The notes: generated by a model not told the origin, from the letters alone. Shown: positions 1-5,221, counted from the first letter of the stretch. The stretch: 5,569 bases of DNA from Cyanobacteria bacterium UBA9971 (GCA_003499955.1 DNRP01000107.1:1-5569); one strand, 5' to 3'. Made by a program: numbers and translations.

Positions 1-497
1 CTGAATTGAACTTCGTCAACCGGCGCGCCAAGATATGCTGCGGGTTCAAGATATCTTTCTATAATTATTTTATCGGGATCAAAATTATCATGAGCAGGAA
101 GTTTTTCTTTTACAAAAATACTTGCGAATTCTCTTGTTCCCGCGTGTGCAATGGTTCTTTTTGCCCCGCTTAAAAATGCTATAATTGCACTTTTAAACAA
201 TTCCTGCAAGTCTAGGGCAATATCAAATTTTTCTTTTCGGATTTCTTTTATTATAGAGAAAAATTCAAACAAATTTTTTATGTGAAACCCTCTTTTTTTC
301 CATTGCTGCTTTGGAAAAACAAATATTTTATCTATCAAAGGATTATTTGTTAAAATATCGGAAGATTTATCTTCTATAGCCCATGCAATATAAGCATCAG
401 GGAATTTTCTCCGCAAGGAATGAAGTATAGGTGTAGAATGAACTACATCGCCAATCGCGCTTAATCTTACTATTAATATTTTTGGAGTTTTGTCCAT
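1..497 (-). CDS. ADP-heptose:LPS heptosyltransferase, GT9 family (WaaC-like), 5' part only
   Basis: This is the N-terminal 165 codons of a glycosyltransferase family 9 protein; the C-terminal half lies beyond the left edge. Family members transfer heptose from ADP-heptose to the inner core of lipopolysaccharide on the cytoplasmic face of the inner membrane. The translation starts MDKTPKILIVRLSAIGDVVH, the classic GT9 opening, with G16-D17 matching the catalytic-site GD of WaaC. It continues with a WAIED segment near residues 39-43, similar to WVVEE of WaaC, then a Trp-Lys stretch near 66-68 and LDLQELFKSA at 96-105, similar to the DAQGLVKSA segment of heptosyltransferase I. These favour WaaC over WaaF, but the nucleotide-sugar-binding C-terminal domain is not visible, so I give no symbol. 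The ATG at 497-495 is preceded by AAAAGGT (507-501), a good Shine-Dalgarno at normal spacing. The gene is transcribed away from the small gene at 748. Its presence implies a Gram-negative type envelope. No frameshift is seen. Confidence 0.93.
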   Translation of the reverse strand, partial: MDKTPKILIVRLSAIGDVVHSTPILHSLRRKFPDAYIAWAIEDKSSDILTNNPLIDKIFVFPKQQWKKRGFHIKNLFEFFSIIKEIRKEKFDIALDLQELFKSAIIAFLSGAKRTIAHAGTREFASIFVKEKLPAHDNFDPDKIIIERYLEPAAYLGAPVDEVQF

Positions 498-522
498 AAG
501 ACCTTTTAAATAATACTTTTAG

Positions 523-528
523 AGTATA
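523..528 (-). promoter_or_regulatory. Candidate -10 box for the heptosyltransferase gene
   Basis: On the minus strand this reads TATACT, one mismatch from the sigma-70 consensus. It would start transcription near 516, about 19 nt before the ATG and just upstream of the ribosome binding site. The nearest -35-like hexamer, TTGAAC, is only 14 bp upstream, which is too close, so the call rests on the -10 alone. Confidence 0.35.
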
Positions 529-609
529 ACTATGCCTTTGTTGTTCAATTATTTAGAGGAACAAATATTCAAGTTCCTGCTTTAATATTTTAATAGAAAA
601 AATAATAAA

Positions 610-655
610 TAGATATTAGTTGGACTATTAACAAACTACCGAAATTTAATATCTA
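610..655. repeat. 9-bp inverted repeat in divergent intergenic region
   Basis: TAGATATTA (610-618) and TAATATCTA (647-655) are perfect reverse complements separated by 28 bp. The arms are nearly all A/T, so chance is possible in this composition. The wide spacing fits two operator half-sites better than an RNA hairpin. They lie in the 250-bp region between the divergent heptosyltransferase gene and the small gene at 748. Confidence 0.35.
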
Positions 656-665
656 ATTTAAAAGA

Positions 666-690
666 TTTAAGTTTGTATTGCGGACTTAAA
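666..690. repeat. 7-bp inverted repeat upstream of the 82-aa gene
   Basis: TTTAAGT (666-672) and ACTTAAA (684-690) are exact inverted repeats around an 11-nt loop, with a possible further T-G pair inside. No T tract follows, so it is not a terminator. It could be an operator for the gene starting at 748 or a small RNA stem. Confidence 0.35.
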
Positions 691-701
691 CACTAGTTGT
701 C

Positions 702-730
702 TTGAAATCGTTTTGTCACTAAGGGATTAT
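702..730 (+). promoter_or_regulatory. Candidate promoter of the 82-aa gene
   Basis: TTGAAA (702-707) is four of six to the -35 consensus and lies 17 bp from GATTAT (725-730), four of six to the -10 consensus. Initiation would fall near 737, leaving a leader of only about 10 nt that overlaps the ribosome binding site. TATAGT at 732-737 is a competing -10. Neither is strong. Confidence 0.25.
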
Positions 731-747
731 GTATAGTAAGAGGTTAT

Positions 748-996
748 ATGCTTATAATGAGAAAAAACAAAGAACTTGATAATTCGGAAAATCGTCTTAA
801 CTATTTAATTAGTATGTTAAAAAACAAATTAGATAGTGAAGAATTAAACAGGACATACAACCGCTTGCTTATAGAAAGAGCCGCAATAAGAAAAAAACTT
901 GAATTTAAAAAATCAAAAAATGTATTAACAAATTTTTGTCAAAAATTGAACAAAAAACGACAAGAAAAACTTATTTGCGATTATTTTAAAAACTGA
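748..996 (+). CDS. Small basic helical protein of unknown function (82 aa)
   Basis: I do not recognise this protein. It is 82 residues, very rich in Lys, Asn, Glu and Leu, with no signal peptide and no membrane segment, so it is probably cytoplasmic. Residues 14-55 look like one long amphipathic helix, with Leu or Ile at 17, 20/21, 24, 28, 33, 40/41, 47 and 51, compatible with a short coiled coil; basic stretches follow at 54-57 and 69-74. There are two cysteines (64 and 77) but no zinc-binding pattern. The ATG at 748 follows TAAGAGG (737-743) at a tight 4-nt spacing. The in-frame ATG at 757 would put that site 13 nt away, so 748 is preferred. No clear terminator follows. The helical, basic make-up would fit a nucleic-acid-binding or partner-binding protein, but nothing in the sequence shows a function. 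A real gene is supported mainly by the ribosome binding site and the clean reading frame. Confidence 0.6.
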   Translation: MLIMRKNKELDNSENRLNYLISMLKNKLDSEELNRTYNRLLIERAAIRKKLEFKKSKNVLTNFCQKLNKKRQEKLICDYFKN

Positions 997-1059
997 TCTT
1001 GTTAAAAAATTAAATTTTGTTTGTATATTTTAATATATTTAGTATCTTTATTAAAAAAA

Positions 1060-1068
1060 TGCTATACT
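1060..1068 (+). promoter_or_regulatory. Extended -10 promoter of the 91-aa gene
   Basis: TGCTATACT is a TGn extension followed by a five-of-six -10 hexamer (1063-1068). No good -35 lies at 16-18 bp, as is usual for extended -10 promoters. Initiation near 1075 would give a leader of about 64 nt before the ATG at 1139. Confidence 0.5.
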
Positions 1069-1138
1069 AAAACAATTAAAAAATGAATGTTTTATAGTAC
1101 TGTGTTTTGGGAGAAACAAAATTTAAGAGGTGGGATTT

Positions 1139-1414
1139 ATGAAAGAAGAAAAAGTTTTATCTTTTGCATTCAGTCATTCTAATCCTGTAACAGCTTCAAT
1201 AGAGCAGGAATATTATTTAATTTCAGGTAATTATACCATTCAGGACACAGCTGGCAAAGTCTTTAAACGAATTAGAGAATTATTAGCATTTAATCCCTCA
1301 TCAGGTAATATTCTTGTAAAAGAAAAAACTTGTTGTGACGACCATAACTATGAAAAGATGTTTGTAGTTTCTCGTGCCGGAAGACCTGAAAAATTTAAAG
1401 GCGAAAATTTTTAA
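1139..1414 (+). CDS. Hypothetical protein of unknown function (91 aa)
   Basis: I do not recognise this protein. It begins MKEEKVLSFAFSHSNP, has no signal peptide or transmembrane segment, and mixes predicted beta strands near 6-11 and 23-35, a short helix near 38-49 (GKVFKRIRELLAF) and a further strand near 57-61. An adjacent cysteine pair followed by two aspartates and a histidine (CCDDH, residues 65-69) is its most distinctive feature and could bind a metal or form a disulfide, but this is not diagnostic. The start is the ATG at 1139, because AAGAGGTG (1125-1132) lies 6 nt upstream. A longer in-frame start at GTG 1130 is part of that ribosome binding site and should be ignored. The gene has its own extended -10 promoter and stands alone; the following response regulator begins 149 bp later. 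Confidence 0.65.
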   Translation: MKEEKVLSFAFSHSNPVTASIEQEYYLISGNYTIQDTAGKVFKRIRELLAFNPSSGNILVKEKTCCDDHNYEKMFVVSRAGRPEKFKGENF

Positions 1415-1444
1415 AAAAATTTTTTAACTAAATATTAATTTTGT

Positions 1445-1512
1445 TTTACAAATATGTCTTAAAATCCCGAATTATAATGTATACTGTCTTTTAATTATTA
1501 AATTTTTATAAT
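1445..1512 (+). promoter_or_regulatory. Candidate promoter region of the response regulator gene
   Basis: Two perfect TATAAT hexamers occur upstream of the gene, at 1473-1478 and 1507-1512. The second has CTGTCT (1484-1489), three of six to the -35 consensus, exactly 17 bp upstream. TATACT at 1480-1485 is another possible -10. TTTACAAA at 1445-1452 matches one half of the HLR1 motif known as the binding site of cyanobacterial RpaB, but the second half-site at the required spacing is poor. In such A/T-rich DNA each element has limited weight. Confidence 0.4.
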
Positions 1513-1563
1513 TTGGATTAAAATACGTCTGAATATTTGAATATATGTGAGTCAAGGAGAATA

Positions 1564-2280
1564 ATGGTGAGCAAAGTATTAGTAGTTGATGATGATGAAT
1601 CAATTCTTGAGCTCGTAAAAATAAATCTGGAGTTAATGGGACACGACGTTTTAACGGCACTTGACGGAATAAAAGGCTTTGCGCTTGTAAAACAGGAATT
1701 GCCTGATCTTATAATCCTTGATGTAATGATGCCGGAAGTAGACGGTTTTACTGTTGCTCAAAGAATCAGAAGAAATTCGGCAACAAAAGAAACACCAATT
1801 CTTATGCTTACTGCCCTTGGAATGATTCAGGACAAAGTTCAGGGCTTTAATTCCGGTGTAGATGATTATTTAGTCAAGCCTTTTGAACTCGAAGAACTAA
1901 AAGTTAGAGTAAAAGCTCTCTTGCGAAGATCAAGATCTACCCCCGAGTCTTTAAAAACACCGGAAATTCTTTCTGTGGGTGATTTTACTCTTGTACCGGA
2001 AAACCTTACGGTAAAAGTGTCAGATTGCGCCATAAAATTGACTCCTATTGAATTTGAAATACTTAGTAATCTTATTCAACATCATGGACAGGTCGTTTCA
2101 TCAGGAAACCTGCTTAAAGAAATATGGGGCTATTCAAAAGACGATGATGTAGAAACAATAAGAGTTCATATCAGACATCTCCGTTCAAAAATAGAAAAAG
2201 CATCGTATAAAAATTATATTGAAACTATTTATGGCGGCGGTTATAAATTTATGCCGGAAGGTATTGAAAAAGTTAAATAA
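1564..2280 (+). CDS. OmpR/PhoB-family response regulator, RpaB-like (238 aa)
   Basis: This is a two-component DNA-binding response regulator. Residues 4-120 form the receiver domain: the acidic pocket lies in the D9-D11 run of VLVVDDDES, the phospho-acceptor is D53 in LIILDVMMP, the switch residues are T83 and Y102, and the conserved lysine is K105 in DDYLVKPFE. After a linker of about 12 residues, residues 134-230 form the winged-helix domain with LTPIEFEIL, the recognition helix region ETIRVHIRHLRSKIE and the C-terminal hairpin YGGGYKF. Length and all key residues are normal. The wording resembles cyanobacterial RpaB, but PhoB/PhoP-type relatives are similar, so no symbol is given. No histidine kinase is adjacent, so it is an orphan here. 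The ATG at 1564 follows AAGGAG (1554-1559) at 4 nt. The next codon, GTG 1567, has better 7-nt spacing and could be the real start. An in-frame TTG at 1537 lies upstream of the ribosome binding site and is rejected. A strong terminator follows. Confidence 0.95.
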   Translation: MVSKVLVVDDDESILELVKINLELMGHDVLTALDGIKGFALVKQELPDLIILDVMMPEVDGFTVAQRIRRNSATKETPILMLTALGMIQDKVQGFNSGVDDYLVKPFELEELKVRVKALLRRSRSTPESLKTPEILSVGDFTLVPENLTVKVSDCAIKLTPIEFEILSNLIQHHGQVVSSGNLLKEIWGYSKDDDVETIRVHIRHLRSKIEKASYKNYIETIYGGGYKFMPEGIEKVK

Positions 2281-2319
2281 GAAAAATAGAACCAAATATT
2301 ACAAAATAATAATCTTTCT

Positions 2320-2350
2320 AAAAAGGTGGCTCTCAGGAGTCATCTTTTTT
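2320..2350 (+). terminator. Rho-independent terminator after the response regulator
   Basis: AAAAAGGTGGCTC (2320-2332) pairs along its full length with GAGTCATCTTTTT (2337-2349), using two G-U pairs, around the four-base loop TCAG. The 3' arm ends in six T residues (2345-2350). It begins 40 bp after the response regulator stop and separates that gene from the EF-hand gene. The A run before the stem could also pair for minus-strand readthrough. Confidence 0.9.
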
Positions 2351-2378
2351 GTTACAAAAACTTAACAAGATTAACTCA
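2351..2378 (+). promoter_or_regulatory. Candidate regulator site with three TTAAC-like half-sites
   Basis: GTTACA (2351-2356), CTTAACA (2361-2367) and ATTAACT (2370-2376) recur at 10- and 9-bp intervals, about one helical turn, just upstream of the EF-hand promoter. The first matches the HLR1 half-site of RpaB and the second resembles the CTTAAC core of cyanobacterial Pho boxes. OmpR/PhoB-family regulators typically bind such direct repeats at 10-11 bp spacing, and the gene just upstream encodes one. The functional link is inference. Confidence 0.3.
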
Positions 2379-2409
2379 AAAAACGCAATTTTTATATATT
2401 TTTTGTTTT

Positions 2410-2415
2410 TATAAT
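2410..2415 (+). promoter_or_regulatory. Candidate -10 box for the EF-hand protein gene
   Basis: A perfect TATAAT lies 65 bp before the ATG at 2481. The -35 region is T-rich without a clear hexamer, suggesting dependence on an activator or an UP-like element. Initiation would be near 2422, giving a leader of about 59 nt. TATAAG at 2439-2444 is a weaker alternative. Confidence 0.45.
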
Positions 2416-2480
2416 ATTACAGAAGTAAATAAAAGGTATATAAGGCAACACACAAGTTAAAGAATTTAAGGAGTCCGGTG

Positions 2481-3611
2481 ATGATTTCAAATTATGGAAG
2501 TTTTTCACAATTTAATTTAAATAAATCAATAGCGGGTAATAATGGTCCTTTTGATGCAAAGACAAATGAAGGATGGGGCGCAAACGCATATTTAAATGCA
2601 AAATCCGGCGGTTTTTCATATACAAAAGAAACAACTACAGGAAATACAATAAGCGGTGCTAATAATAAAAACTTTAGTCTGGATAGTGCTTTTGCTTTTT
2701 CAGAAATGACACTTAAAACAACTGACGGAAAAGCAGGTAATTCTGACGGAAAAGTATCATTAAATGAATTTAATAAAGGATCAGGCACAAGCTTAGGCTC
2801 AATTTTAGATGTTGATGGAGACGGATTTATAGGCAGATCAGAATTAACATCATATTATCTTTTTACTGACAGCTTAGACGGCAGCATAGACGGAAATGTC
2901 AATCAAAATGCCGGTAGCGTGTTTAATGTACTGGCAACAATCGCGCCTGAAACAATTAAAAATATGCTTAAAGGCAATAATGACCAAATTAAAGCATCCG
3001 ACGCTGAATTTAAGCTAACAGCTCCAATTATAGATGGTTCTAAAGGACCTTACAAAAGTAGAGTTCCTGAAGGCAATGTCGGTGGAGCAGACTTGGAATC
3101 TCTTGGTGCAAATGCCGGATATGAAGCAGCAAGAACAAACAAAAACAATTTATTATTTACAGACGTACAATATTTATATAAAAATCCCAGCTTGGGACCA
3201 AACGGAGTCTTAAGCAAAGAAAGCGGTCTCGCATACGAAACCGAAATGCTTAAAGTTCAAGACAGAAATTGCGACGGCAAAGTTTCAATTTATGAAAACA
3301 AACTAAGTGGCGGAACAGCAGTTGATATTAATGAAGACGGATTCATAAGCGCGGGCGAATTACTTGCAGAAACAATGATCTGGGATAAAAATAATGACGG
3401 TAAAATTACTTATGAAGAAAGACTTTACGGTAAAAAATTAAGTCAATCCGATGATTATTCAACTAAAGTAAAACAATCTTATGATGATAATAAAATAAGT
3501 GATGCGGAAAACACCTTCCAAATGCCGGAAAAAACTAATACTAATGCTGATTTCATGCAAAAATTATTTGAATTAATTATGCAATTATTAGGGCTAAATA
3601 TTGCCAAATAA
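2481..3611 (+). CDS. EF-hand calcium-binding protein, 376 aa, role unknown
   Basis: This is an acidic, Asn/Gly/Ser-rich protein with repeated EF-hand loops. Four loops fit the 12-residue DxDxDGxIxxxE pattern: 110-121 (DVDGDGFIGRSE), 261-272 (DRNCDGKVSIYE), 282-293 (DINEDGFISAGE) and 302-313 (DKNNDGKITYEE). Degenerate copies lie at 85-96 (Ala at position 1), around 130-141 and around 332-343. Loops 2-4 start only 20-21 residues apart, much tighter than the about 36 residues of calmodulin pairs and closer to the loop-helix spacing of dockerins, though each has Glu at position 12. There is no N-terminal signal peptide and no membrane segment. The first 60 residues are Gly/Asn-rich and look flexible. 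The C-terminus (358-372) is a strongly amphipathic hydrophobic helix, FMQKLFELIMQLLGL, perhaps a docking or secretion element. AAGGAG (2468-2473) sits 7 nt before the ATG at 2481, so the GTG just ahead of it is rejected. Calcium binding is well supported; whether it acts as buffer, sensor or surface protein cannot be told. Confidence 0.9.
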   Translation: MISNYGSFSQFNLNKSIAGNNGPFDAKTNEGWGANAYLNAKSGGFSYTKETTTGNTISGANNKNFSLDSAFAFSEMTLKTTDGKAGNSDGKVSLNEFNKGSGTSLGSILDVDGDGFIGRSELTSYYLFTDSLDGSIDGNVNQNAGSVFNVLATIAPETIKNMLKGNNDQIKASDAEFKLTAPIIDGSKGPYKSRVPEGNVGGADLESLGANAGYEAARTNKNNLLFTDVQYLYKNPSLGPNGVLSKESGLAYETEMLKVQDRNCDGKVSIYENKLSGGTAVDINEDGFISAGELLAETMIWDKNNDGKITYEERLYGKKLSQSDDYSTKVKQSYDDNKISDAENTFQMPEKTNTNADFMQKLFELIMQLLGLNIAK

Positions 3612-3622
3612 AAAGTTTATTT
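3606..3622. terminator. A/T hairpin at the convergent gene ends, possible bidirectional terminator
   Basis: AAATAAA (3606-3612) and TTTATTT (3616-3622) are perfect inverted repeats around a three-base loop. The dyad covers both stop codons of the convergent EF-hand and radA genes, which are only 5 bp apart. The stem has no G or C and no long T tract, so it would be a weak terminator in either direction; it may be chance in A/T-rich DNA. Confidence 0.3.
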
Positions 3623-5002
3623 ATTTGATGCGACTGAAATAGAGCTTGTTATAGCTTCAAGAAGTCTTGAAACCCCAATTATTTCTAAATTATGCGGTAT
3701 AGTTTTTAACGGCAAATTTGATTTTGGCACAAGAACTTTTTTAAACCCGAGTTTGTAAGCCTCATTTATTTTGGATTCAAGATTGCTCACACTTCTTATT
3801 TCACCAGAAAGACCTATTTCTCCGATTATAACAGTTTCAGGGTCAACGGTAACATTTCTGGCACAAGTTGCAACGGCAAGAGCTATACCCAAATCCGCAG
3901 CGGGCTCTTGAATATCAATCCCTCCGACGGCATTAACATAAACATCCTGCTTGCTTAAATTCAGCCCCACACGTTTTTCCAGTACGGCAAGTATTTGAAG
4001 AACTCTGTTGTACTCAATTCCTGTTGTAACTCTTCTTGGAGAAGGATATGAAGTGGGACCTACAAGTGCCTGAATTTCCACGAGAATCGGTCGTGAGCCT
4101 TCACTGCTGGCAATAACAACACTTCCCGGTGCTATAGCATTTGAGCGTTCGGAAAGAAAAAGTTCGCTCGGGTTACTGACTTCAACCAATCCGTTTTCTT
4201 CCATATTAAAAACGCCCACATCATTTGTGCTTCCGAACCTGTTTTTTATAGTTCTCAAAAGCCTGTAAGACTTATACCTGTCACCTTCAAAGTAAAGAAC
4301 TGTATCCACCATATGTTCCAGAACTTTAGGACCTGCTATTGCTCCGTCTTTTGTGACGTGACCTATTACAAGAACCGTAATTCCCATTGACTTAGCAATA
4401 TGCATCAAAATTCCGCAGCATTCGCGAACCTGGCTTACACTCCCGGGAGAACTTGTTATTGCAGGATTATAAACTGCCTGAATACTATCTATTATTAAAA
4501 TTTCCGGTTTTAATTCAGTTAAAGTTTTTTGAATTTCTTCGATATTGTTTTCTGCAAAGATATATAAATTTTCAGAATTGACATTAAGTCTTTCTGCTCT
4601 GAGTTTTATTTGTTTAGCAGATTCTTCGGCAGAAACATAAAGAGTTTTCAGCCCATTTTTTGCCAAATTTCCGCAGGATTGCAAGGTTATTGTGGATTTT
4701 CCGATTCCGGGGTCGCCTCCGATAAGAACAAGAGAACCCATTACAAGCCCACCGCCCAGTACAGTATCAAATTCCAACATGCCGGTAGTGTATCTGATTG
4801 ATTCATCAAGGGAAATGTCTTTTAACAACTGCGGGGATGAGTTTCTTGAATCAGCAATGGAAGAAAGTTCTCTGGCGGGAGATTTTGAATAAGTTTCCTC
4901 GACAAGAGTTCCCCAGCTGGAGCAGTCGGGACATTTCCCGAGATAGCCGGAGGTTTCGTACCCGCAGGTCTGACATATCCATTTTGATTTAACTTTAGCC
5001 AT
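3617..5002 (-). CDS. radA: DNA repair protein RadA (461 aa)
   Basis: RadA (Sms) is a cytoplasmic RecA-like ATPase that acts with RecA in recombinational repair, driving branch migration of strand-exchange intermediates. From the N-terminus there is a C4 zinc finger (C10, C13, C24, C27), a Walker A GDPGIGKST at 96-104, a Walker B ILIIDS at 168-173, the RadA signature KNRFG at 253-257, and a Lon-protease-like domain from about 289 to 455 that includes the conserved GGIDIQEPAADLGIALA. Length and motifs are those of a complete, intact RadA. The ATG at 5002 gives the family-typical MAK start and is chosen; the in-frame ATG at 5014 adds four residues. Neither has a Shine-Dalgarno sequence. A TATAAA box at 5022-5017 would start transcription near 5010, below the 5014 ATG, which supports 5002 and a leader of under 10 nt. 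The gene stands alone, convergent with the EF-hand gene and divergent from the permease gene, with an intergenic repeat directly upstream. Confidence 0.97.
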   Translation of the reverse strand: MAKVKSKWICQTCGYETSGYLGKCPDCSSWGTLVEETYSKSPARELSSIADSRNSSPQLLKDISLDESIRYTTGMLEFDTVLGGGLVMGSLVLIGGDPGIGKSTITLQSCGNLAKNGLKTLYVSAEESAKQIKLRAERLNVNSENLYIFAENNIEEIQKTLTELKPEILIIDSIQAVYNPAITSSPGSVSQVRECCGILMHIAKSMGITVLVIGHVTKDGAIAGPKVLEHMVDTVLYFEGDRYKSYRLLRTIKNRFGSTNDVGVFNMEENGLVEVSNPSELFLSERSNAIAPGSVVIASSEGSRPILVEIQALVGPTSYPSPRRVTTGIEYNRVLQILAVLEKRVGLNLSKQDVYVNAVGGIDIQEPAADLGIALAVATCARNVTVDPETVIIGEIGLSGEIRSVSNLESKINEAYKLGFKKVLVPKSNLPLKTIPHNLEIIGVSRLLEAITSSISVASNK

Positions 5003-5016
5003 TTTATAAACCATTT

Positions 5017-5022
5017 TTTATA
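5017..5022 (-). promoter_or_regulatory. Candidate -10 box for radA, close to the start codon
   Basis: The minus strand reads TATAAA, five of six to consensus. Its -35 position falls inside the repeat element at 5025-5142 and reads GCTAAA, a poor match. If real, the message would have a leader of about 8 nt to the ATG at 5002. Transcription could instead start further upstream, within or beyond the repeat. Confidence 0.35.
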
Positions 5023-5024
5023 AG

Positions 5025-5142
5025 TGTCATTCTGAGGGCTTTAGCCCGAAGAATCTTTCCAAATAACAACACTAGCCAGATGCCCCCTTCTTTTTTGATT
5101 AAATATCAAAAAAGTGGGTTCCCTGCTTTGCTCAGGATGACA
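5025..5142. repeat. 118-bp intergenic repeat with terminal inverted repeats (MITE-like)
   Basis: TGTCATTCTGAG (5025-5036) and CTCAGGATGACA (5131-5142) are inverted repeats matching at 11 of 12 positions. Inside are two further stems: GGGCT/AGCCC (5036-5040 with 5043-5047) and CTTTTTTGAT/ATCAAAAAAG (5090-5099 with 5105-5114, loop of 5), the latter extendable by CCC/GGG (5085-5087 with 5116-5118) across a small internal loop. The ends, together with the GAAGAATC string at 5048-5055 and the CCTGCTTTGCTCAG string at 5122-5135, match from memory the GTCATTCTGAGcgaagcgaaGAATC type of dispersed intergenic repeat seen in many bacterial genomes. No open reading frame of note lies inside. The flanks show no obvious target-site duplication. 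It lies just upstream of radA and could supply part of its promoter region. Confidence 0.75.
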
Positions 5143-5154
5143 TAACATATTAAT

Positions 5155-5178
5155 AAAATTATACCTGTTAATAATTTT
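5155..5178. repeat. 8-bp inverted repeat upstream of the permease gene
   Basis: AAAATTAT (5155-5162) and ATAATTTT (5171-5178) are exact inverted repeats around an 8-nt loop (ACCTGTTA). All arm bases are A or T, so chance is possible, but it lies directly before the stronger palindrome at 5180-5206 and may be a second regulator site. Confidence 0.3.
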
Positions 5179-5179
5179 C

Positions 5180-5206
5180 TGTCTAAAGTTTTAAAAATTT
5201 TAGTCA
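5180..5206. promoter_or_regulatory. 27-bp palindrome, candidate operator of the sugar transporter
   Basis: The dyad is centred on 5193 and pairs at 11 of 13 positions: TGTCTAAAGTTTT on the left and AAAATTTTAGTCA on the right, with mismatches only at 5182/5204 and 5188/5198. It ends 2 bp before a perfect -10 hexamer (5209-5214), so it covers the -35 and spacer region of the permease promoter, the usual place for a repressor site. No T tract follows, so a terminator is unlikely. The regulator that would bind it is not in the window. Confidence 0.45.
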
Positions 5207-5208
5207 GT

Positions 5209-5214
5209 TATAAT
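5209..5214 (+). promoter_or_regulatory. -10 box directly upstream of the permease start codon
   Basis: A perfect TATAAT ends 7 nt before the ATG at 5222. Normal initiation 6-8 nt downstream would place the transcript start at or next to the A of the ATG, that is, a leaderless message. This agrees with the absence of a Shine-Dalgarno sequence. The -35 region has no clear hexamer and is occupied by the palindrome. Confidence 0.45.
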
Positions 5215-5221
5215 AATTCTT

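Noticed and set aside
1130..1138. GTG start at 1130 for the 91-aa protein, and likewise TTG 1537 for the regulator and GTG 2478 for the EF-hand protein
   Set aside because: GTG 1130 lies within its gene's ribosome binding site and TTG 1537 lies upstream of its own; GTG 2478 is 4 nt from AAGGAG whereas the adjacent ATG 2481 has 7-nt spacing.
1403..1430. A/T inverted repeat just after the 91-aa gene as a terminator
   Set aside because: The runs AAAATTTTT and AAAAAAATTTTTT can pair only through A-T bases and are expected by chance in this composition; no G/C stem is present.
1472..1660. 62-aa open frame on the minus strand
   Set aside because: It overlaps the response regulator promoter and its first codons, has no ribosome binding site and no recognisable content; the opposite strand is a clear gene.
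2320..2350. Possible riboswitch or attenuator leader for the EF-hand gene
   Set aside because: The hairpin follows the regulator stop by only 40 bp and lies before the EF-hand -10 box; no alternative antiterminator pairing was seen, so a plain terminator explains it.
2492..2788. 98-aa open frame on the minus strand inside the EF-hand gene
   Set aside because: It is the antisense shadow of a well-supported coding region and shows no start signals or domain.
4610..4992. Three overlapping 63-66-aa plus-strand open frames
   Set aside because: All are antisense to the Walker A and zinc-finger region of radA, which is intact; they are composition shadows.
5090..5114. CTTTTTTGAT/ATCAAAAAAG hairpin as a stand-alone terminator of radA or the permease unit
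   Set aside because: It lies upstream of both genes, not after them, and is part of the larger repeat element.
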